This document shows, piece after piece, positions 13,124-20,239 of a DNA stretch of 24,265 nt (positions within the stretch are counted from its first letter, which is position 1; each line of letters starts with the position of its first letter). The translations under genes and the position numbers were made by a program. Below the pieces are notes generated by a model. That model ran no database searches, had not been told where the DNA came from, and was given only the letters and a program-made list of their open reading frames with translations. Origin of the DNA: a virus; the IMG/VR virus record IMGVR_UViG_3300013772_000020, positions 21,199 to 45,463 of that record, one strand, 5' to 3'.

Positions 13124-14577
13124 TGCGTCCTGTCATTGAATCGAAGTCCTTCTCACGCAGCTCACTCCACGAAGTCTTTCGCCGGAACGACCTGGCGTAT
13201 TTTGCCAAAGACATGCTCGGCATGGAAATCTCCGGTCACCACGAGGAGTGGTCGGAGCTGGTGGCGAAGAACACGCGGCTTGCTCTTAACGCTCCGCGTG
13301 ACCATGGCAAGAGCTACTTCTTCAGCTTCGCCTATGCCATCTGGCGCCTCTACTACGGTTGGATTCCGCCGCTTCCTGACGCCAGCTTCAAGTCCATTCC
13401 GCGCCGCTCGCTCGGCTATATCTTTTCTTCCAGCCAAGAAAACGCCATCAAGTTTGTCGAGCAGGTGAAGGTCGAGCTGGAGTCGAATCCACGGCTTCGC
13501 CACCTTGTGCCGGTATCCAAGCGCGACAGCACATGGAGCAAGACCGAGATCGTTTGCGCCAACGGTGCGACGCTTCGAGCGAAGGGCTGGGGGAATGCAG
13601 TGCGGGGCGGTCACCCTGGCTGGGTGATCTGCGACGACGTGCTTGGCGAAGAGAACCTTTACTCCGAGGTCCAGCGGCAAAAGCAGATCGATTATTTCTA
13701 TTCGGCCGTGACACCGATGGTCGTGCCTGGTGGATCAATCTGCGTGATCGGCACGCCGTTTCACCAGGAAGACCTCTACGCCGACTTAGAGCGCAATCCC
13801 GAGTATTTCTTCAAGCGCTACTCGGCGATCAAGAAGGACGGCACGGCGCTGTGGCCGACGCGCTACAGCCGCCATATGCTCGATCAGAAGAAGCGCGAAG
13901 TCGGCTCGACGCGCTTCACTCGGGAATATTTGTGCGTGCCGATCAGCGACACGAACAGCCTTTTCCCTGAAAATGTCGTGCGTGAAAACTTCCGTGACGA
14001 CCTCTCGCTCGTCACTGAGATGACCGCGAGCTACCGAAACGAGTACACGCTTTTCACTGGCGTTGACCTGGCGCTGTCCTCAACGATTGGCGCTGACTTC
14101 ACCGTGATCACGACGATTGGTGTCGACAAGCACAAGAACCGCCGGCTCTTCGACATCCGGCGCTTCAAGGGCCGGACGATGACCGAGCAGCTTCACGAGA
14201 TCGAAGACGTGTACCGCTGCTACCGGCCTGCTAAGATATACGTGGAAGACAATCAGTTTCAGCGCGTCTTCGCCGACGCTCTCGTCAGAAATACCGACCT
14301 GCCTGTCGAAGGCTTCACGACCACGGCGCACAACAAAAACTCTCTTGAGCGCGGTGTGCCGTCCCTTCAGATCCTCTTCGAGAACAAGAAATTCATGATC
14401 CCTCGGAAGACTGAGCGCGACCGTCGCATCACCGACGACCTGCTCCACGAGCTACGCTGCTTCACCTACGTGAACGGCAAGCTTCAGGGCCTTGGTGCCC
14501 ACGACGACTGTGTGATGAGCCTTTGGATTGCGAACGAGTGCTCGCAGTCTTCCGAGTTTAGCTTCAGCTTTGGGTGA
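13123..14577 (+). CDS. terL: Terminase large subunit
   Basis: A 484-residue packaging motor. GTG 13123 overlaps the previous TAG and has GGGAGG upstream. ATPase domain: Walker A A-P-R-D-H-G-K-S (57-64), Walker B V-I-C-D-D (168-172) and the coupling motif G-T-P (210-212). The C-terminal RNase-H-like nuclease has its acidic residues in T-G-V-D (D315), Y-V-E-D (E375/D376) and A-H-D-D (D461/D462). The complete motif set indicates a functional enzyme that translocates and cuts DNA at the portal. The portal gene is 5.7 kb downstream, a larger gap than usual. Confidence 0.95.
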   Translation: MRPVIESKSFSRSSLHEVFRRNDLAYFAKDMLGMEISGHHEEWSELVAKNTRLALNAPRDHGKSYFFSFAYAIWRLYYGWIPPLPDASFKSIPRRSLGYIFSSSQENAIKFVEQVKVELESNPRLRHLVPVSKRDSTWSKTEIVCANGATLRAKGWGNAVRGGHPGWVICDDVLGEENLYSEVQRQKQIDYFYSAVTPMVVPGGSICVIGTPFHQEDLYADLERNPEYFFKRYSAIKKDGTALWPTRYSRHMLDQKKREVGSTRFTREYLCVPISDTNSLFPENVVRENFRDDLSLVTEMTASYRNEYTLFTGVDLALSSTIGADFTVITTIGVDKHKNRRLFDIRRFKGRTMTEQLHEIEDVYRCYRPAKIYVEDNQFQRVFADALVRNTDLPVEGFTTTAHNKNSLERGVPSLQILFENKKFMIPRKTERDRRITDDLLHELRCFTYVNGKLQGLGAHDDCVMSLWIANECSQSSEFSFSFG

Positions 14578-14580
14578 TGC

Positions 14581-14778
14581 ATGAATAGGTTTGAGAAGGC
14601 GCGGATGGAGGCCGATCGCAAGGCGCGCAATCAGGAAATCGCCTTGGCGGTGAAGCGTGGCCAATATATCCCGCCGCCGATGGACACTCACTCCAGCTTC
14701 TTTCCGGCCCGGCCGGTGATCCAAAAGGACCGAAAGGAGATGGCGCGTGTCTATGGCGAAGGTGAAACCACCGACTAA
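14581..14778 (+). CDS. Small charged protein after terminase
   Basis: A 65-residue ORF beginning 3 nt after the TerL stop and overlapping the next gene by 32 nt. It is basic and helical at the N-terminus (F-E-K-A-R-M-E-A-D-R-K-A-R-N-Q-E-I-A-L-A-V-K) and then has I-P-P-P-M-D-T-H-S-S-F-F-P-A-R. No clear ribosome site, so coupling to TerL translation is probable. Unknown role. Confidence 0.5.
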   Translation: MNRFEKARMEADRKARNQEIALAVKRGQYIPPPMDTHSSFFPARPVIQKDRKEMARVYGEGETTD

Positions 14779-15013
14779 GGCGCAGATCACCGACGAGATG
14801 CTGGCGCACCTGAAGGTGCATTTAGCCAAGGACGTGTGGTCGAAGATGACCACTTCGGTCGTGAGAGAGGTCTTGTCTTGCTTGGCGGACTGGGCTTACA
14901 GTGACCGCTTGAACGTCCAATCAGCAGCGATAGAACCGGAGCGACCGAAGTCCGGTCGTGAAAGTCCAGAGGAGCATTCAAGTTTCCTCGACGCTTTACG
15001 TGAGATTCGCTAG
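14747..15013 (+). CDS. Hypothetical protein ending in FLDALREIR
   Basis: An 88-residue protein; AAGGAG lies six bases before GTG 14747 (ATG 14753 is the alternative). The body is helical (I-T-D-E-M-L-A-H-L-K-V-H-L-A-K-D-V-W). An apparently disordered Pro/Ser/Glu linker then leads to H-S-S-F-L-D-A-L-R-E-I-R. The last nine residues match the end of the 5711 protein except for K to R. The codons differ mainly at synonymous positions, implying protein-level conservation of the tail. Confidence 0.65.
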   Translation: MSMAKVKPPTKAQITDEMLAHLKVHLAKDVWSKMTTSVVREVLSCLADWAYSDRLNVQSAAIEPERPKSGRESPEEHSSFLDALREIR

Positions 15014-15030
15014 ACTGAGAAGAGGCAAAA

Positions 15031-15270
15031 ATGCAAGCGCCAAAATTGACAGGTCGAGTCGCGTGGTTTGACGCGCGAAAAGGCCACGGCTTTATTTGCC
15101 GCGACGACGGCGGACAAGACGTATTCGTGCATCGGCGCCAGGTCATCTCGAAGGATGGCCGTCTCAAGGTCGGTGATTTGGTCGAGTTTCATCACGCCGA
15201 CGTCGGCGGTCGGCCGCAAGCCATTACTGTCCGCGCTACTGGTAACGTCACCGAAAGGCTCGTCGGATGA
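15031..15270 (+). CDS. csp: Cold-shock domain protein
   Basis: A 79-residue single cold-shock domain (OB fold), GAGG seven bases before ATG 15031. It has G-R-V-A-W-F-D, RNP1 as K-G-H-G-F-I (17-22) and RNP2 as V-F-V-H (31-34), then V-G-D-L-V-E-F. These proteins bind single-stranded RNA/DNA and melt RNA structure. It sits among late genes, which is unusual; a role as antiterminator or translation helper for late mRNA is only inference. The stop overlaps the next start (ATGA). Confidence 0.9.
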   Translation: MQAPKLTGRVAWFDARKGHGFICRDDGGQDVFVHRRQVISKDGRLKVGDLVEFHHADVGGRPQAITVRATGNVTERLVG

Positions 15271-15671
15271 GATTCTACCGAAACGGCACCACCATCATCT
15301 CGGAAGACGACAGCACGACGCCGCAAGACCTGCGCTTCCAGGACGCCGCGCGCGAGACCGCCGAGAGTGCTGCGAGCACGCCGCCGACGACGATCGTCTC
15401 GTGCATCAGTCAGGGTGTCACTCTGCCAAAAGCCTCCGGCTCCCCCACGGTCTTTGAGCTGTTCCCGCCCGTCGATCTCACTGCCGGCAAGTATTTCTAC
15501 CTGCGCAGTGACGACAATTCGTTTCAACTCCAGATCAACAATCAGGCGGCGCTCACCATCCCCGGTGGCGCGCACGTCTGCGAAATGTGGTGCGGCTTTA
15601 CATCGCTCAAGGTGTCGAACCTGAGCACGGCGAACACGGTTCGGCTCACGTGGGCCATTGCGGGGCAGTAA
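15267..15671 (+). CDS. Phage structural protein, beta-rich
   Basis: A 134-residue protein (ATGA overlap). Polar N-terminus, then P-T-V-F-E-L-F-P-P-V-D-L-T-A-G-K-Y-F-Y-L-R-S-D-D-N-S-F-Q-L-Q-I-N and L-T-I-P-G-G-A-H-V-C-E-M-W. The C-terminal S-T-A-N-T-V-R-L-T-W-A-I-A-G-Q suggests a compact beta sandwich such as a minor head/tail accessory protein. No catalytic features. The next gene starts in TAATG overlap. Confidence 0.6.
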   Translation: MRFYRNGTTIISEDDSTTPQDLRFQDAARETAESAASTPPTTIVSCISQGVTLPKASGSPTVFELFPPVDLTAGKYFYLRSDDNSFQLQINNQAALTIPGGAHVCEMWCGFTSLKVSNLSTANTVRLTWAIAGQ

Positions 15672-17173
15672 TGCCGAGATATGAGAGCATGGGGGAGATT
15701 GCCAACAATCTCCTAGGCGACTTGATTCAGAAAAGCCAGCGCAGCGAGGCGCTGGCATCGATGTCTCTGCGCCAGTTGAAGAAGGCGTGCGCCGCCGCCG
15801 ATGGCGCTGAGAAGAGCGAGATCGAGCGGCACCTTCGCCGTCGTCAAAGTCATGGGCCGCTCAGGAAGGGTTTGTCGTTTGATCCTCTGGCGCCGCATGA
15901 GATGACCGCCGAGTCGAGCTATCACAACCCCTACATGCAGCTCGGCGACGGTAGCTTCGCACCGCATCCGGTGGCGCACTGGATGGGTCAGGCGGGCACG
16001 ATGGCGCCCGAGGCGATGGCGCTGATGGAGTGCGGCTATAGCGAGGTGGCGCGCTTCTACCGTGCCGCTGGCGTGCAGAAGAGCGACCTCTACGCCGAGA
16101 TCGACGATCTGGTGAAAGCGGTGAAGGCGCCGACAGGAATGCCGTCAGGCCGCGCGCTGCCGATCGGCACGGTCCACACGTGGAACGGCATGCAGTATAA
16201 GAAGACCGGTCCCAACCAATGGGTGCCGCAGCACGAGGGGCCGGAGGCACTGCATCCGATCGAGCAGGATCACCGGACGAAGCACGTGACGCTTCAGGGC
16301 ATCCTGACGCGCCGCAAGCTCGGTTTAGCCAAAGAGCCTGGGCTTGATGACCGCGCTCGTGCGGCGACGCAGAAAGCCAAAGACCTTGAGACCCAAGAGG
16401 GTGAGCATAGCGAGCGTGAGCAGAAGCTCCGCGACGCCGATCACGAGAAACGTTCGGCCGACAACGACCAGCGCGAAAAAGACATTGACGATCAGAAGAA
16501 GCATCTTGAGAAAGTAACGAAAGACGCGCCTCTTGAACATCAATTCTGCGGCGACGAGTGCAAACAGGGGCTTGAGGAGAAGACGAAGCGCCAGCCGGCG
16601 GGTCAGGGCGGCAATGTTGATCTCACGAAGGCTGAGCTTGCCGAGATCTTGAAGACCGGCAAGTACGCGCTGATCAGCGCCGGCAAAAATCCCAACCACG
16701 AAGAAGACCGGCAGCTCGACGACAACACGGTCAATGAGCGTTACAAGTCGCTCGAAAGTGACTTGAAGACCGATGGCTTCACCTACACGAAGGTGAAGGG
16801 TCACTACGGCGGCGAAGAAGACAGCTTTCTCGTGATGATCCACGACGCCGACAAAGAGCACGTGTCGAAGCTTGGCGAGAAATACAATCAGGACTCGGTG
16901 ATCTACTCGGAAGGTGGAAAGCACGAGATGCTTTACACGACCGGGAAGAACAAGGGCCAGAAGCACGACGGTTCGGGATTCCAAGAGAAGCAAGACGCCG
17001 AGGACTATTACACCGAGCTGGCGCATCCCGAAGGTGGCAAGACGAAATTCTCGCTCAACTTCGACTTCGACAGCCTGGCGCCGGCCATCAAGAAAGCGCT
17101 CCAGTCGCTCAAGTGGATGAAGAGCTTCAGCTACGAGGCGCTGTGGCGTTATGCCCGCGCTGATTTGATTTAG
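15671..17173 (+). CDS. Large virion-associated protein with DUF3293-like C-terminal domain
   Basis: A 500-residue protein from ATG 15671 (TAATG overlap). An N-terminal helical region (1-150) is followed by the segment I-G-T-V-H-T-W-N-G-M-Q-Y-K-K-T-G-P-N-Q-W (165-184), a short motif often found in phage head/minor proteins. A charged coiled coil spans ~222-285. Residues ~318-425 (Y-A-L-I-S-A-G-K-N-P, then S-F-L-V-M-I and K-Y-N-Q-D-S-V-I-Y-S) resemble DUF3293, a small domain of unknown function. It may be an internal or injected protein, or a capsid-linked effector. The structural role is inferred from context only. Confidence 0.65.
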   Translation: MPRYESMGEIANNLLGDLIQKSQRSEALASMSLRQLKKACAAADGAEKSEIERHLRRRQSHGPLRKGLSFDPLAPHEMTAESSYHNPYMQLGDGSFAPHPVAHWMGQAGTMAPEAMALMECGYSEVARFYRAAGVQKSDLYAEIDDLVKAVKAPTGMPSGRALPIGTVHTWNGMQYKKTGPNQWVPQHEGPEALHPIEQDHRTKHVTLQGILTRRKLGLAKEPGLDDRARAATQKAKDLETQEGEHSEREQKLRDADHEKRSADNDQREKDIDDQKKHLEKVTKDAPLEHQFCGDECKQGLEEKTKRQPAGQGGNVDLTKAELAEILKTGKYALISAGKNPNHEEDRQLDDNTVNERYKSLESDLKTDGFTYTKVKGHYGGEEDSFLVMIHDADKEHVSKLGEKYNQDSVIYSEGGKHEMLYTTGKNKGQKHDGSGFQEKQDAEDYYTELAHPEGGKTKFSLNFDFDSLAPAIKKALQSLKWMKSFSYEALWRYARADLI

Positions 17174-17183
17174 GAGAAATCTG

Positions 17184-17423
17184 ATGCACTACCGGAACGG
17201 TCGTGAAGCGAAGAATGGGGACGTGCTGGTGAAGTTGGAGGGCGGCAAGGTCGTGTCCTTTGGCGTCTTGCATGATGCGACATCGGGGAACGATTACTGC
17301 AATGGCAGCATTGCCCCAATTACTAAAGATCAGATGGCCTGCATCGTTGACTGTCTGCACGTTGATGACGTTGCAGCAATCTTGGCCGAGAAAGGCTTGG
17401 ATAAGAGGCCGGCAGGAAAATGA
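17184..17423 (+). CDS. Small conserved phage protein
   Basis: A 79-residue protein with AGGAGA before ATG 17184. It begins M-H-Y-R-N-G-R-E-A-K-N-G-D-V-L-V, a stereotyped start of a widespread phage small-protein type, and has N-D-Y-C-N-G-S-I-A-P, then a helical C-terminus. Likely a small beta barrel plus helix. Function unknown. It overlaps the methyltransferase start by ATGA. Confidence 0.7.
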   Translation: MHYRNGREAKNGDVLVKLEGGKVVSFGVLHDATSGNDYCNGSIAPITKDQMACIVDCLHVDDVAAILAEKGLDKRPAGK

Positions 17424-18544
17424 ACGGCTTCACGGAACACAAACTTCCAGGCGTGCGCCTATTCGGCGGCGACAGCGAAGTTGTGCTTCCGTTTTTGCTG
17501 AAGGAAGAGGTTGACTCGATAGTTTGCGACCCACCGGCTGGGATTAACTTTCTTTCTAAGAGCTGGGATAGCGACAAGGGCGGCCGTGATGAGTGGATTA
17601 AGTGGTTGACGCGCATTTCGCGTGAGATGTTGCGCACGCTCAAGCCCGGCGGTCACGCGCTCGTATGGGCGCTCCCGCGCACGTCACACTGGACGGCGAC
17701 GGCGCTTGAGAATGCTGGCTTTGAGATCCGCGACGTGGTGACCCATATTTTCGGTTCGGGTTTCCCAAAATCACACAACGTCGGTGACATGGGCAGTGGG
17801 CTTAAGCCGGCGACTGAAAATTGGATTCTTTGTCGTAAGCAGCTTGTCTTCGCGCACACAACGATCAAGGGCAATCGCAAGCGTGAGAGCCAGACAATTG
17901 CTGAGACAGTCGTGAAGCACGGCACTGGTGGACTCAATATTGCGGCGGCACGAGTTGGCAAAGAGAAGCGCTTCAGCGCTCCGGCGAAGGCTGGCAAGGA
18001 CACCTTTAATTGCAGCTTCGATTCCGAATACACTGGCAAGGAAGTTGCTGGTCGTTGGCCTGCCAATCTCGTTTTAGACGAGGCAGCGGCGGCAATACTG
18101 GATGAGCAGAGTGGTCACCTGCATGGCCCAGGGAACAAGACACGCACCGTCGGCGGTGTCGATGTTGGCATGTTTGGCAATGGCATAAAGCGACCGCCGC
18201 GTGTTGACAACATTTGTGATAGCGCTGGTGGTGGCGCCTCTCGTTTCTTTTACTGCGCCAAGGCGTCTAAGCGCGACAGGGGTGAAGGCAACGATCATCC
18301 GACGCCAAAGAACACCGAGCTGATGTCCTACCTGATCAAGCTCATCACGCCGCCTGGTGGCATCGTCCTTGATTGCTTTATGGGGAGCGGTAGCACTGGA
18401 GTGGCCGCTGTTCGTGAAGGTTTTAAATTCATCGGTATCGAACGAGACAATCACTACATGCGCATCGCCGAAAAGCGCATTTCCAACGCCAAGGAGAACG
18501 TCAATGATCAGGCACGATCAGCCAGCGCTGCTCATCACAAGTGA
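17420..18544 (+). CDS. Orphan DNA methyltransferase (N6-A/N4-C, beta class)
   Basis: A 374-residue enzyme starting in an ATGA overlap. Motif IV is D-P-P-A (37-40), followed by G-I-N-F-L-S-K-S-W-D; motif I is D-C-F-M-G-S-G-S-T-G (318-327) with F-I-G-I-E-R-D. Motif IV before motif I, with the target-recognition region between them (~100-300), is the beta class of amino-methyltransferases (N6-adenine or N4-cytosine). DPPA replaces the usual DPPY, a variant seen in phage enzymes. No restriction enzyme is visible nearby, so it probably modifies phage DNA against host restriction. Its 3' end overlaps the next gene by 41 nt. Confidence 0.9.
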   Translation: MNGFTEHKLPGVRLFGGDSEVVLPFLLKEEVDSIVCDPPAGINFLSKSWDSDKGGRDEWIKWLTRISREMLRTLKPGGHALVWALPRTSHWTATALENAGFEIRDVVTHIFGSGFPKSHNVGDMGSGLKPATENWILCRKQLVFAHTTIKGNRKRESQTIAETVVKHGTGGLNIAAARVGKEKRFSAPAKAGKDTFNCSFDSEYTGKEVAGRWPANLVLDEAAAAILDEQSGHLHGPGNKTRTVGGVDVGMFGNGIKRPPRVDNICDSAGGGASRFFYCAKASKRDRGEGNDHPTPKNTELMSYLIKLITPPGGIVLDCFMGSGSTGVAAVREGFKFIGIERDNHYMRIAEKRISNAKENVNDQARSASAAHHK

Positions 18545-19628
18545 AGACACCGCCACGGCCGACGCCATCCGCAAGGGCGAGTGGGCGCTCGGCGGCCGGC
18601 TAAACTCCGATCCACAGTCAAACGGCTTGCAGTACGCGCTTCAGCATGAGGCGCGCGTCACCGGCTTCGAGAAGGGGCGCATGTGCTTCGCTGATGCCAA
18701 GGCGCCGCCCTTTGCCGCCAAGGGCAAGAAGAAGGTGATCGCCAAGGCGTTCTGCGAGCACTTTGATTTGAAGAAAGCCGCCAAGCTCTTCGGCAAAGAA
18801 GAAGAGGTGATGGCGATGATGCCGTCCTACGAGCCGGGTAAAGAGTCCTACGAGAATATGATCAAGTGGAAGCTCGATCAGCTCGGTGAGCTTCAGTCGT
18901 CGGTCTATCAGGTCGAGCGCATCTGCCGCGAAGACAAGAGCTTCGACAAGGTGAAGGGTGTGCTGGAAAGCGCCTACGCGCGCCTTCAGACCGAGATTAA
19001 AGCGTGCGCCGACAAGCACAGCAGCGCGAAGAAGTCGATGGAGCCGCCGTCGCTGACTAAGGCGATCTTCGTGCTTACCGGCATGGACCACTACGATCAG
19101 GCGCGTCCGGAGAACGAGCTGCTCAAAGACACGCACGGTGAGCAGTTTTCTTCCGACGCCGACAAGATGGTCGTGAATTATCTGACGACGGTCGAGAAGA
19201 TCAACCTCGAAAGCTCACCCGCACATAATCCTTGGGGCCAGCCGGCATTCCACGGTTACCCGCAGGTGCAGAAGGCTGAGAGTGTCGTCGGCGAAGGTCA
19301 CGTGCCGATGTCGCGGCCGGTAGACGGCAAGAAGAAGAAAAACGACAAGGTCTGCAAAGCGCTCGACGATCTTTGCAAAGGCGACTTCGCTTCGTTGGCG
19401 ACGCCGATGACCAACTCGATCCCGAAGAAGGCGAAGGTCACGACGTCGGTGCCGAAGGTGTCGTCGGTGAAGGCGCCGAAGATGGCACCGGTGGCGCTCA
19501 AGTCGCCGAAGGCTCTCTCGTCGGCGCAGCCGGTCAAGGCGCCGAAGGCTGGTGCCAAGCTCGGCGGCAAAGGGATGACGGCGAAGAGCGAGAAGGACAC
19601 CGACCTTTACGTGATGGCATTCGCATGA
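18504..19628 (+). CDS. Large hypothetical structural-region protein with Pro/Lys tail
   Basis: A 374-residue protein; AGGAG before ATG 18504. The N-terminal ~270 residues are mixed, with I-C-R-E-D-K-S-F-D-K-V and E-P-P-S-L-T-K-A-I-F-V. Residues ~300-370 are a low-complexity linker of Pro/Lys/Ala/Ser repeats (V-K-A-P-K-M-A-P-V, V-K-A-P-K-A-G-A-K). The C-terminus is D-L-Y-V-M-A-F-A. The segment carries no recognised domain; placement before the portal suggests a head-assembly or internal protein. Coupled to the next gene by ATGA. Confidence 0.6.
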   Translation: MIRHDQPALLITSEDTATADAIRKGEWALGGRLNSDPQSNGLQYALQHEARVTGFEKGRMCFADAKAPPFAAKGKKKVIAKAFCEHFDLKKAAKLFGKEEEVMAMMPSYEPGKESYENMIKWKLDQLGELQSSVYQVERICREDKSFDKVKGVLESAYARLQTEIKACADKHSSAKKSMEPPSLTKAIFVLTGMDHYDQARPENELLKDTHGEQFSSDADKMVVNYLTTVEKINLESSPAHNPWGQPAFHGYPQVQKAESVVGEGHVPMSRPVDGKKKKNDKVCKALDDLCKGDFASLATPMTNSIPKKAKVTTSVPKVSSVKAPKMAPVALKSPKALSSAQPVKAPKAGAKLGGKGMTAKSEKDTDLYVMAFA

Positions 19629-20239
19629 AAGACCCACTGGCAGATCTGGTTGGCCGTTTGCGCAAGTCGACGCCCGCCTCCGTCAGCAGACCTCAACGCG
19701 CCGCTCCAGTTTCGGCTGGGCCGGCGCCAGCGTCTTTTCTGAAGTCGGCTGGGCCTGGCGGTCTCGTCTTCGACTTTGGCCCGCTCACCGGCAATCCGAT
19801 GGCCGACAACTTCACGATCGTGCTCAACCGCTTTTCCGAGCCGGTGCAGGAGTCGATTGCACGGCAGCAGCGTCAGCAGTTTTCCAAGGCGATGGGTGAC
19901 TACGTCGCCAGCGGTGTCGACGCTCGGGAGTCGGGCGTTTCGGCGCACGAGGAGTGGAATAAGTCGCTGTCGAAGAGCTTTGATGAGCAGACGGCAGAGG
20001 CGATTTGTTCCGGTGACGTGACGATAGAATCCGGTGTTCCAGGCGTGCCGTCGGCGTCGCCGCCGCCACGTGGGTCGATGATCAAGGGTCAATTCAATCA
20101 GACGACCATGAAGCTTGGCGGTGAGCAGATAGTCGCGCAGTCCGAGACGGATGCAGCGGTGATCGAAATGATGAAGTCGCTTCAGGGCTCACCGGATGAT
20201 GGCGAGTACGTGATCGACGAGACTGCGGAAGGTATCTAA
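19625..20239 (+). CDS. Hypothetical protein upstream of portal
   Basis: A 204-residue protein (ATGA overlap start). It begins M-K-D-P-L-A-D-L-V-G-R-L-R-K, then a Pro/Ala/Ser linker. A helical region (~60-125) contains E-P-V-Q-E-S-I-A-R-Q-Q-R-Q-Q-F-S-K-A-M-G. A Pro-rich linker leads to a more acidic C-terminus. No family recognised. It lies directly before the portal with a 1-nt TAATG overlap, so it is probably co-translated and may be a portal partner. Confidence 0.6.
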   Translation: MKDPLADLVGRLRKSTPASVSRPQRAAPVSAGPAPASFLKSAGPGGLVFDFGPLTGNPMADNFTIVLNRFSEPVQESIARQQRQQFSKAMGDYVASGVDARESGVSAHEEWNKSLSKSFDEQTAEAICSGDVTIESGVPGVPSASPPPRGSMIKGQFNQTTMKLGGEQIVAQSETDAAVIEMMKSLQGSPDDGEYVIDETAEGI

